Below are positions 1 to 10,502 of a DNA stretch of 64,000 nucleotides, one piece after another. Where the stretch lies: NCBI RefSeq assembly GCF_000247815.1, contig NC_021683.1, positions 5,969,521 through 6,033,520 of the forward strand, read 5' to 3'. The notes beneath the pieces were generated by a model. It did not search any database. It saw only the letters and a list, made by a program, of their open reading frames with translations, and was not told the origin of the DNA. The position numbers and the translations under genes were made by a program. Source of the stretch: Ficedula albicollis (Eukaryota > Chordata > Aves > Passeriformes > Muscicapidae). How positions within the stretch are numbered: position 1 is the stretch's first letter; every line of letters starts with the position of its first letter.

Positions 1-13
1 TTTTTTTTTTTTT
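1..13 (+). repeat. poly-T run at window edge
   Basis: Thirteen T at the very start; the run may continue outside the window. On the minus strand it would be an A-tail-like tract, but no retroposon body can be recognised beside it. Confidence 0.8.
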
Positions 14-1470
14 AATGTAGGAAAAAATCCCTCAAGTTATACAATTATTTCCAAATGAATGTTTTGGTCTGAATTGTATCTAATATAAAGTCTTTAGTAT
101 AAATAACATGTTATCACAGGTACAATAAATGGGTAGTGTTAAATCAGTCATCACTCCAACTACCTAATGGTTTTCAGATTACGTGCAAGGATTATTTATT
201 GATATATTATCCCTTTAAGCATTTCTTGCAATTTATTTTATACTTTTAGTTTTCCCAGTTTGTAATCAAGAAATTTAATTTAAGTTGCCATATAAAAATT
301 CAAGTTTGGCAAGAGAATGCACCAAAAAGCTTTAGATTATGGGTTATCACAGCACGTATGACAGAAAAAGTTTGCAAAAAAATAAACTGGAAAGGCTAAA
401 GCGGAAGAGCGATTGTTTCATGTTTTTATGCATTTTAAAATTGAATTTTTGAATTTTTTGAATTTTTTTGAATTGAACCCCCTTGCATGGATTCAGGAGC
501 TGCTTTTTGCAAGGCTTTCCTGCAGCAGCACTGGTGTTCAGGTCTGCCCAGGTCAGCTCCTCCTGCCATGCCCGTGGGTGCTGCTGTCAGAGCAGCAGAT
601 TACTTTGCTTCCAACAGCAAATCCCTCGCTGTGGCTCCCGTGGAGCAGTCCCACCTCCTCCCGAAGTTGCAGGGATGCAGCCAGCATTGATTCCTTACAC
701 CCCTGCAGTTCAGGGAGTGAGCAGAGGAAGGATCTGGATGCAGGCTGGGACTGCTGCCCATGCCCCTCCCATGCCCGTGACATCTCTTCCAAGAGAGGGG
801 ATGCAGGGCAGCCAGGCAGCAGGCCCTGTTCAGACTTCCCCTCAAACAGCAGAATGACAAATATCTTTGAAGATGGCTGGCAAATCCACATGAAATTTTA
901 CAATTATTTGCATGTTTTTAGCACAATTTATCTAAAAGCAACCCTCGAACATTTGGCCCAAACTCTTGCATTCCTACACCAGCCACAATTCATTTGCTGA
1001 TCTCCATAAGAATTAGGTGATGGATCTGAGCGGTGTAAGCACATGCTGCTGCCTGGCTGCCCTGCAGACATCAGCCTCTTCAGTTACATGAGCACATCCC
1101 AAATCAGGTAACTGGCTGGTAGGAAGAACTGATGCACCAGCCCTGAGCAGATACAGGAGAACCTTGGGCATTGGGGCAATTTGCCCTTGGGGGCTCGGCC
1201 ATATAAAATCATAAGTGGAACAGGGTTACCAGGAATCTCAGGAGGTGATGTAAACCATCCCTTTGCAGGGTCAGGTGAGGCAGGGTCAGGCAGGCTTACA
1301 TTATCCCTGATGGATATTTGCATAAGCCGTTGTTTAAGCCCCCCATGGAGCGTGTGACACCTCCCTGGCAGACCATCACCACTGTCCCTTCTCAAAGCAT
1401 CTCTCCTTGTCTCCACAGCTCAGGTCCCTCATGTCCCCACAGTGAGGACAGCCCATTCTTTTTCCCTCTG
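14..1470. other. Non-coding stretch, no gene seen
   Basis: A+T-rich to about 480, then more G+C-rich from 480 to 860 with several overlapping short open frames on both strands. None has a recognisable domain, a good initiation context or flanking splice signals, so I read them as chance. The only structure is the short tandem repeat at 441-475. Confidence 0.6.
441..475 (+). repeat. Short tandem repeat, unit TTGAATTTTT
   Basis: Four units of TTGAATTTTT, with the T run growing by one or two bases from unit to unit (5, 6, 7 T). This is the pattern expected from replication slippage in a T run. Confidence 0.8.
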
Positions 1471-1477
1471 CTCTGAC

Positions 1478-1600
1478 CCTCTGCATATTTGAAGGCTGTT
1501 GTTATGGCTTGCAGCAGTGTCCTTTTCTCTAGACTAAACAGTGCCATGTTTTCTAGTCTTTTTTCATAGGTTATGGTCATGACATTGTTATTTAATATCT
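1478..1600 (-). mobile_element. Old CR1-type LINE fragment
   Basis: The plus strand carries the order 'gaaggctgtt', 'ttctctagactaaacag' and 'tttttcatagg'. This resembles the reverse complement of the 3' part of older CR1 elements, where a 'ctctagactaaacatgcc' block is followed by 'cctcatagg'. The element therefore lies on the minus strand. It is short, diverged and carries no open frame. The assignment is from memory of the family consensus and not from an alignment. Confidence 0.55.
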
Positions 1601-4160
1601 CCTCTGAAGAGTCTGCATACAGTAAACTTGCTGGAATTCAATTTACCTGTGTTGAAAAGGACTGTGAGGATGCTGCCTGGAGGCTTTACAGCATCTGAAA
1701 GGGGAATAATTTAATTCTCACTCTGATATTCTGTCTTTTGTAGGATGGAGAGTACAGAGCACTTCTTTACCTGGGAGTGCTAACTGCAGCCTCCCCACGA
1801 ATTTACCCTGGTAACAGAAATATTGTAATGCAACGTGCAGCCAGAGTGTAATGACAGGCTTTAGGAAACGTGTTTTAACATTTTATAATGTTATATATGA
1901 AAGTAAGAATGGGAGATAAGTTTCTGCCTCTGTGGTTGTAGGTAACACCTTGGGGTGCTTAAGGTGCTGCATGCATAATCTGTCCCACAGGTTTCATGAA
2001 TTTCAAAAGCAGCTGAGCAGCTACAGCCATCTGCACACCACCTTTCCCTCTGCTGGTATTACTGCTCAGCTCCAGTTTGGGTAGATCCAGATTTTCCATT
2101 GTGACAGAAGGAAGTTTGCCCCAAAATGCCACAGATGAAGGTGAACAAAAGAGGATTTCTTGGCCATCTGGATGGACTTTGCTCTTGGCTTTAAATTGCT
2201 TTTTTGAAAAATATATTTTGTGTTTTTTCAATGAAGAATCTCTTTGCTCCTTGGGAAAAAAAAATAAGGGGAAACAGAACCTGCTAATTCTGTTTCTCTC
2301 ATTGACTTCCAGTGTCTTGCCTGGGAGGTTGGTAGGGAGATGTGCTGGAGCAAACCAAAAGTATTTACTTGTGAGTAAATATTCCCCAGGGACTTTTCAG
2401 ATGTGCTGGCACAAGTTGCTCAGCAGTGGGATTAATCTGCATGGCAGAATACCAGGCAGCATCTCCTGGAGATGGATTTAAGTTGTGAAGGATTTTGGCT
2501 TCCTAACTGAAGTCTTAACCAAACTCTGTCTAGAAAAGTGCTAATGGATGTGCACATGCTGCCGCCTCAGTCAGACATACCAGGTACCAGCTCTGGAGAT
2601 AAAATTTGACAGATTTTGAAGGGTGATAGTTGGGGTGTTCATACTCAGACTTTTATGAGGGGAAGATAAGAATGTCCCTTTATGATACAAATATCTTTTT
2701 CTTCTTTGAGGTTCTACCTCTGCTTTGCATTGTATACTTCCCCTTTCTTATAAAACTGCTTTGGACATCCATATGCCACCAGTGATCACCTCATCAGCTT
2801 AAAAAGGTGTCTCATCTAAAAGTATGAACTTTCTGTACACAATGAGAGTGTATGCAGTGTCAGGGAAAGTAGCAATCAAGTGAAGTAAATATTTTACCCC
2901 AAGTATTTTCTATCTCTAAAGGAAGATCTTGTTGAGAAACATTCACAGAACTCTGTTATGTAGAAAGCAAAACGAGAGTGACCTTGCTGAGCCATTGGCT
3001 CAAGTTATAGATGTAGCAGCAGAAAAGAAAATATATGCTTCCTTCCTTAAAGAATGGAGTTAGGGACCAGCTCTTACGATTGGAAAGAAGAGAGAGGGAA
3101 ATGTATTGTCTTCCTTTCAGTAGTTCATTTTTCTTTGCAAAGTGATTAATGCATTACTATAGTGAATTTATTGTATAGCCTGATTACCATTGCCTAATAA
3201 ATCTAAACAACTGTGACTGTCATGGTGATAAGGCTGGCATGATTTTGTCTCTCTTAAAAAAGGTTTATAAGTTAAGCTTAACTTTGAGCTTTCTGTATTT
3301 CTGGGATAAAATTTATTTTGGCCATTACAGCTCTATCTGTTTGAAACTGCACCAAAAGGAAATAAGTTTTTCAAAAGGATGGTATATTATAGGAAGAGTT
3401 TTACCTTCACTCAATTTGTAAAAGAAAGTGAACATCAGCATTAAAATGGAAATGAAGTTCAGGAGAAAATAATAACTCAGTTGTTTAAAAAAGGTTTTAA
3501 CATTTAAAAGGGACTTTGCAAATATCAAGGATGGACAACCCAATTAAATTAACTGCATTATAGTCACAGTCGTTAACACCTCGGGCTCAGCTTTTCTCAG
3601 GCTGAGGAGTTTGCTGAGGGCTTGTCTATGCCTGGATGAGAGACTTCCAGGGAGCTGCAGGAAGAAAGGTTTGTGATAATGAGAGCCATTTTCTTTGAAT
3701 CACAGGGAAAGTGCTGCTCCAGTACTGGTGCTGTGACGATGCTGAACCAGAGCCTGAGCAAGTGCTGGGGCTGGGAAAGATCCCTTGGTGACACAGGCAC
3801 TTCCCATGCTCCACTCCAGTCTGTCGCTTCAAACATGGAGATCAGCTCTTTCTTTATGCTTCCCTCTCTCCCCGAACACGTGTGAAAGAGCTCTGCACCT
3901 CTGTGCTGCAGTAGTTCACAGCTGTTCTAGCTGAATGCTGTGGTGAGGGTCACTCTCCTGAGAACAACCAACCTTTGGAGGGTGTGATGCAGAAAGAGAT
4001 CACATTCCCGAGTGCAGGGATGTCCATTTAGACCCTTCTCCTCCCATTAGCCATAGGGTAGCAGTGCAGGGCAATAGCAGGGTGTGTTAGTGGCAGGGGA
4101 GCTTCCACGTCCTGGGTTTTCTACTCCTTCCCTCTCCCCCGGCTCCTGCCCACCACCACT
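1601..4160. other. Non-coding stretch, no gene seen
   Basis: Mixed A+T-leaning sequence. Open frames here are short and lack motifs. A splice-acceptor-like site at 1743 precedes a 36-codon open stretch, but this is too short to support an exon. Confidence 0.55.
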
Positions 4161-4163
4161 CAC

Positions 4164-4454
4164 AATCTCTCCCTCAGAGCAGCACTAGCTGCTTTTGCAG
4201 AAGCAGAGATCACTCCTGCATCTTTGTACATCTTGGTCCACCATTGCTTTGAACTGAATGTTGCAAAATCATAAAGACTTGCATACAGGGCTGGCAATAG
4301 CTGGTAGTTTATATTAAAGAAGTTGAAGGTCTTTGCCTGATTAAAGCCCCTGAACTCCTGGCATTTTTTCCTTCTTTCACGTTTTTCCTCAGTTACATTG
4401 TAGATTATCTTGAAGCCAGTAGAGTTCAAAAGGTCTCTATTTAGATATGAATTA
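4164..4454 (-). CDS. Weak exon-like open block, unknown product
   Basis: A 97-codon open stretch on the minus strand, bounded by an AG at 4456-4455 (after a moderate pyrimidine tract) and a GTGAGT donor at 4163-4158. The predicted peptide is mixed and protein-like. It has a basic cluster (EEKRERRKK), then aromatic residues (FNFFNINYQ), and ends in an Ala-rich segment. The implied exon is 291 nt, phase 2 in and phase 2 out. I do not recognise a family. Open frames of this length occur by chance many times in a window this size, and the acceptor is only moderate, so this is a candidate. The alternative is chance non-coding sequence. Confidence 0.2.
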
Positions 4455-4942
4455 CTCCATTCAGGAAGAAAGAATTAAAATAAAGGAAGTTACTTGGTAC
4501 AATCTGGTACAATCAAGTATCATGAAGGGGGAAAAAAAGCCTTAAGCTTTTGCATAGGCTTTCAAGGGCTCAAAGGCTTCCTTTTTCCTTGGATATGTTG
4601 AACATCTTGAAAATAAACCAGGGTGTTTCAAAAGAGAAGATAGATGTGTCTGTTCAAATAGGCATTGCATTTGGAATTGGTGCCTCTGGTTGTTAAACAG
4701 AATCTTTGTTTAACGTCCTCATTAAGAACTGTGACTTACCACCAGTTTTATGAAGATCAAGTCATTTACTTTTAAAGTAAATTAAAGCAAATTTCTCTGT
4801 GGTGACAAGTCAATAAAACAATGGAAGGCTCAAGTTTTTCAATCACCCAACATCTGTTCCTTGTTTTCCTCTAGATGTAGATGCCCTGTGTGCAGCAATA
4901 GGTGAACAGAGTGAGAGCCAAGAGCTGTAATGGTGGGGGAGT

Positions 4943-5020
4943 TATTTTGGATTTTTTTTGTGGGTGGCATGGGTTGGATTTGTTTTGGGTTTTTTGTTTC
5001 TTTGTTTGCTTGTTTTTTTC
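4943..5020 (+). repeat. T/G-rich low-complexity patch
   Basis: Repeated TTTTG, TTTGTTTG and GGGTTTTTTG words with almost no C or A. Low complexity, no coding value. Confidence 0.7.
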
Positions 5021-6264
5021 AACAAGGTGTTTGCTTAACACCATAAGCCCTGTCCACTTTTGGAAATGGTAATTTTGTAGTTTCCCATGGCAGCAGTTTC
5101 AGAGCTCTGTTGACACCTGCGTGGTGACAGCTGATGGCTCTGATGCCGCATTTCTTTGCTGGAAGCACAGGAAGGTATTTCAGGGTGGTGTAAGGGGTGA
5201 ACCACTTCTTGGAAGCCCAGTCAGCACAAATGAGATCCCGTCTTTTGTCCGAGCCACCCACACCAGCAGCAGACACCTCTGAAGCTGAAGCATGTTCTCG
5301 GAGCTGTGGTGGGAACTAGGTTGTGTAAAAACCTCACTGAAACCACTTCCATGCTGTAGCCACTCGTAACCTCTTTGTCTTGAAACGTTGTCTCAGAGAG
5401 AAGCCAGCAGATGAAACCCAAGGTATCAGGTCCATTTTACATCCCAACAAGTGCAGGATGCGAACGGCGCCGTGTTTGTTTTAAGGGTTCTGGAGGGTTT
5501 GGCATTTGCTGGTGTGAGAACTGGCTCCCTGCTGTGTGAAACGTTCACATGTGGATTTGTGCTGTGTGGGAAGCACTGGCAGAGTGGAAAAGAGAGGGGA
5601 AGCTCTGCTGGGAAAGTAAGAGGGGGCTGAATATTATTCACTTGGGGCACAAGTCTTTTCCTAATCCCTCTTGAGAGGGTAGTTTGTCTTGGACAGCATA
5701 GCATTGACTTTTGGAATGGCTGAGGAGAACAGGAAGTCATTACTGGATTCATATGAAAATTAGGGAGCTCAAGATCATTTCAGACATATTAAAAAAAAAG
5801 ATCAGTGGAAGTCCAGAGGCCTTTTCTGCTGAAACTATCCCACCCTTTGAAATCTGCCTGCTCTCTCACACATGGTAATGGAATCCATCTTCTGGGGTGT
5901 AGGTATGTCTTTTATCTCATCATGCCTTCTTCTGATTCCTCAAGTTGAGGATGTTTGGTGGGAGTGATTTGCCCTCATTCAGACCTTTATTTGTCCAGGA
6001 AATGGGCTGCTCAACTTTATAGGAAATGAGTAATTAGGTCTCCCAAATTCGAGGTGCCTGGCTGTGGGAAGCAGGCAACTTCTCCTTTGAGTTTTTCTAG
6101 AAAGAACTGACAAATTCTTAGCATGCTTCTGTGATGCTACCTAGATTTTAATATACAGAAGCATATAGATTTATTGAGCAGTTCTTAAATCTCTGTTTTA
6201 TCCAAAGGATGAGTAATGTGACTGTATTACTATACTTAAAAATATACAAAAAAACCCCAACCAG

Positions 6265-6292
6265 CCAACCAACCAACCAACCAACCAACCAA
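6265..6292 (+). repeat. (CCAA)n microsatellite
   Basis: Seven perfect CCAA units, preceded by a degenerate A/C-rich lead-in from about 6248. On the minus strand it reads as TTGG repeats, producing a meaningless WLVG peptide repeat. Confidence 0.9.
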
Positions 6293-6881
6293 AAGTAACT
6301 GAAACCCAAAACTCGATGAGTTTTGAATGATAAAAGAAATGGTAACATTTAGTCAATCCCAAGAATGGTTTGATAATTGCTACCTATTTGCAGCTTAATA
6401 ACTGAATATGGGAAAGTATAAATTTAAATTGCTTTCTCCACTTTCTCGTCCACACAAAGGGATGCTGCACTCAATCAAAGGAGGAAGCAGATGAATCAAC
6501 CAGCCAAGATGCAGCTTTCTGGGGTATGAGCTGTCATGATATAGGGGCTCCGGCTCAGCCCCTCTTTTCCATGGTTTCAGTGGGCTTTGGAAGGATCTGT
6601 GATCATCATGCTTGGACTCATGATATGCAGGAGATGTACACCTAAAGGCAATGCACAGATGCATTTTTGTAGGAAAAGCATTTCCTGGGAGTACAGACCC
6701 ATGGCAATCTGCAGCCAGCACAGGGAAGGACTCTAGTGTGGGAAGGGTCATGGTCCACTACAGGAACAGCCATGCTGCTCCCAGTGGGGACATCTTGGCA
6801 GCTTCTTGCACCAGGGCTCTGGCAGCACTGAGGTCAGATCTTTTTAAGGAAGCTCATTTAAAGCTGAGAGCCTGCATTTTA

Positions 6882-6930
6882 TTTTTTAAGTGTCATGGTG
6901 GTTTTATTTTCTTAAGTGTCATGGTGGTTT
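6882..6930 (+). repeat. Two-copy tandem duplication, period 26
   Basis: The word TTAAGTGTCATGGTGGTTTT recurs 26 bases later with at most one or two differences. A recent local duplication with no visible function. Confidence 0.85.
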
Positions 6931-7734
6931 CTAGATGTCAAGAGAAACCAAGGGGATCAGGCCATCCAGGGCCAGCTTCCTTCCTTTTGTTGATGATTGA
7001 TAGAGATGAATTGCCAAGTGCAGCACAGATTGATCTTAGTGCAGAGCTCTGTCTTCCACCTAAGGCCAGCAGCCCTGATTGATCCTGCCATGAATGTTCT
7101 GTGAGAGGTCAGAAAGGAGATCTCCCCACATTGTAACAACAAAGTGTTGTAGCAATAACTGCCAGGTTTTTACTCCTTATTGTCAGTTTTACTACTATCA
7201 TTTTATTTATTTGGCAGAGCCAGAGGTAGGAACATACATCCTCACTTTGACCCTGACATCTCAAGGTCATATTCCTCTCTATCTCTTTCCTTCTTCTCAC
7301 TTTTAGTCATGTAAATAGAAGGAAACTGTGTAAAGACCTCAGAGTCAGCCTTGCCCACTGCAAACTTTTTCTTCCATCTCTCCTTTCAGGATTAAATCAA
7401 ACTTTCCCCAAACCCAGTGGAAGATCTTCTTTTGACTTTGGTGGTGGTTGTTCTCAACTCTTACCAAAACCATAGAAGTGTCTTAGAGCTCAAATGGATA
7501 TCCCTCAGAGGCAACCCTGTTTTGTCAGCATCTCCTGCTGCATGAGGAGCACTCTCCATTTCTCTGGGGTTCAGTGGGAGGGTTGGTGCTCAGCTCCTCC
7601 TGGGAGCTGTTCAGCCCTGGGCAGGACGGGACCATGTGCAGGGCTAATTCTGAAATCCATTTGTGTGACTGTTTGAATTCCCAGGTCATACAGTTTATCT
7701 AGAGATCTGCTCAGAGGTGAGTGTGAAATAATAG

Positions 7735-7870
7735 TGCTTTACACATCCTGGGTATCTTTCATCTTTCTAAATATTTATTAAATAGCCCTCAAAACAGTCC
7801 TGTGAGGCAGATAAGAGATGGATGGATATGGCTCCTTTCATGCACCAGTGGAACCCAGCAGCTGGCTGGC
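7735..7870 (-). mobile_element. MIR-like SINE relic
   Basis: On the plus strand the order 'tagtgctttacac', 'tatttattaaatagccctca' and 'cagtcctgtgaggcagata' matches the reverse complement of the MIR 3' region (caaagcactttacaaac, attaatcctcacaac, ccctgtgaggtagg). It is diverged and truncated. Recognition is from consensus memory. Confidence 0.5.
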
Positions 7871-10471
7871 TCTATAAAACAACCCTGCCCCCAGTTTGGG
7901 GCAGATTAAGAAGTGGATAACAAACATGTATCTTGTTGAGGGTGCAAGGAGAATTCATTTAGGTAAAATTTAATTACCTGTGCTGGAGCTTGGCCAGAAA
8001 GTCGAGGCTCACGTCCCTCCTTTCATTGCTTTCACTGTGGAGTCTGTAACTCCATCAAGTTCATGTCCTGTTTGAAGTTTGATCTTGCACCTGGTTCTGG
8101 CTTGAGTGGATGTTGAACTCAGACCAGGGAGCCCTTCTGGAACTCTGCACCTGTCTTTTTCCCACAAAGATTTGCCCCTGTGCCTTTTTTCCTAGCAAAG
8201 TTTTTACATTGAGATTCCCTCTCTGATATCACCAGGGCACTCGGAGATGCACAGCACGAATTCTCTTTTGTTTGCCTTTGCAGTGTGTAACTCTAGAGCA
8301 TAAAGATGTTGAAGCTAGAACTCAAATTTTCCCTATTTTGTGTTAAAGTTTTTTATTAAATCTCCAGGCTCTCTTTAAAGCTTCACAGAGAGCAATTTAT
8401 TGTAAAGCTACATTTACCATATTTTATGTCCAGTGTAATTGCTTGTTTCATCTAATTCAGATTATGCTGGCATAAAAGAAAGACTATCTCAAGATAAGAA
8501 GAGATGAATTATTAATCAAAAAGTTTTGGAATTAAGATTTTAAATGTACATTCCACATATATGTGTAATATTTAGAAAAAGATCTGAAAAGACTTGTGTG
8601 ATGTGCTTTTATCAAATTTGAAAAGAAAATAACCAATACATCAAATGTTAGAAAGGAATTTACCAATAAGTAAAATCTGTAAATGGAAGTGATGGATAAA
8701 TCAGGCTTAAAAAGGCAGACAACCAATATGTCTAGTGCACAGTGTGTTTATTAAAGTAAGGAATTGCTTGGATGTGAACTGAATCTGTGTGCTACAATCA
8801 CAATCATAAATACATGAAATCCTTCAATAGCAAATGATATGTGCAGGTGTACACAGACACATGTGCCTCTATACATGTACACAAAATAAACACATGTGTT
8901 TCTTTGCAGTGCTTTCAACCACACTAACAGCACATGATATTCTAGGTGCACCCAGGATTTCAGTTTGAAATGTCTCCATTTCAATATTCTCATGTTACTG
9001 GACCTGAACACCTCATGTTTCCAGCTTTTTTTATAAATAGCAATTGCTAGTACAGCCCAGATTTTAAAAAAGATGGGACATGTCTTGTTCTGAAAGCTTT
9101 CTGCTTTTGTTTTCTGATTCGGATTGTACACTAGCAGCAACACAAACTCCTTTGGCTAATTCAAAGTATTTTGATAGACAGCTTGGGCCCAAACCATATT
9201 TTCAAGATCAAGACTATAAAAATCTCACTATGGAAAAATCATCATTTGCCTCACTGACTTTGATTTACATCTATGTTACAGAGCCATGAAATTTAAAATA
9301 AGATGATCTAAATTGTCCTATAATAATGTGGGCATGAACGTATACTCCTGGTGGCAGAGTTTCCCTGTCACTATACCAAATGAAATCTAGTTTTTAGTGC
9401 CAATCAGTTAGGCATCATTAACCCTTTAAGAATGTTATTAACATTCTCACAAAGCTTTTCATCAGGTAACAAATGTTTTCAGACTAAACTTATTGAGGTC
9501 AAAGAATCCAAGCCAGAAAGATTTAGGACCTTTTTGTCCTCTGCAATATTATGTATACACTCTCCATCACACCAAACATAAATTATTAGCAGTGGTTTTT
9601 AAAAGCTTGCAAAAATGTAGTATTTGAGTTAAAAAGCAGTCCTTCATAAGCTGTCCCCATGTGCTCCTCCCCCTCATCCCTTTTTTGCTGCATAGTAGAA
9701 AAATTGCTCTGTGCATGCATCCTCCAGGATCTAGGAATGAAAATTGCTTTGCATTTGCTATTACATTATAGTGCTCTCCATTCTGGCATTTTTTTTTTCT
9801 CAGTTCATGTTGTTCTTTTTGCAATAAGTGTATGTTTGAATTGAATTGAAGAGTAGCATATTAAAGAACTGGTTTTCATAGCTGTTTATGTCCTTTCATC
9901 CAAAGAAGTGTGAGAAAAGCAATCAAGGCTTCAGATTGACATGCTAAAGCAAGAACTATCAGAAAAAGCATCTTGCTGTTGGAGTGTGGAATATTTGCAT
10001 ATCCAGTGTGTTTGTATTAGATCAGACCAAACCAAGGTATTTATAGAACCAGCTTCAGCCTGTGGTCAGGCCTATAATGAACAACTGATTTAGTTTCAGG
10101 TAAAGTAATTATTAATCTGTTGCCCACAACTTTATTCCTCTGAATGTGTCAAAATGTAGCATCTATAACCCTGACTCAGTGTATTATTCAGACTTTCCAT
10201 CACTCTGTTTTTCAGCAGATGGCATCTAGGTGACTTGCAGTCTTATGAATGGGATTTATGAAGTTAAATAGAGAAGCTTAAAAAGTAATTGCAGAGAACA
10301 GGAGGAAAAATTAGAAATTAATATCACTGTAGGAAATGGAAGCAGCGTCACGTGGAAGTGAAATTCTCAATTGGTAGCTTTTACATCAAAAGTGGTGCTT
10401 GATTTGTATTTATTGCAGTATAAATAATGTGATGCAGGCACTAGTATTGTGTTCAGTCATTTTTCTTGCAG
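7871..10471. other. Non-coding A+T-rich stretch
   Basis: No gene, no recognised repeat. Several long runs of A+T-rich unique sequence (8300-8760, 9280-9560, 9840-10450) could include conserved non-coding elements, which cannot be judged without an alignment. Confidence 0.5.
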
Positions 10472-10502
10472 GCATTTGGGATGAACTTCCCATGAAAGAC
10501 AA
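10472..10502 (+). CDS. Possible 31-nt micro-exon
   Basis: A strong acceptor (TCATTTTTCTTGCAG) ends at 10471 and a near-consensus donor (GTGAGTAAGG) starts at 10503. Between them are 31 nt that stay open in only one frame, giving the peptide IWDELPMKD after two leading bases of a split codon. Both sites are good, but a perfect pair this close can arise by chance in 64 kb, and no neighbouring exon on this strand was found. The peptide is too short to identify. Confidence 0.22.

Larger units (their letters stand above)
4455..7730. other. Non-coding stretch with simple repeats
   Basis: No gene can be supported. It contains a T/G-rich low-complexity patch (4943-5020), a (CCAA)n microsatellite (6265-6292) and a small tandem duplication (6882-6930). 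Several open frames of 60-140 codons lack any motif or consistent splice signals. Confidence 0.55.

Noticed and set aside
1744..1810. Acceptor-like site followed by a protein-like 22-residue stretch and a possible donor
   Set aside because: Only 36 codons to the next stop and a weak GTAACA donor; expected by chance.
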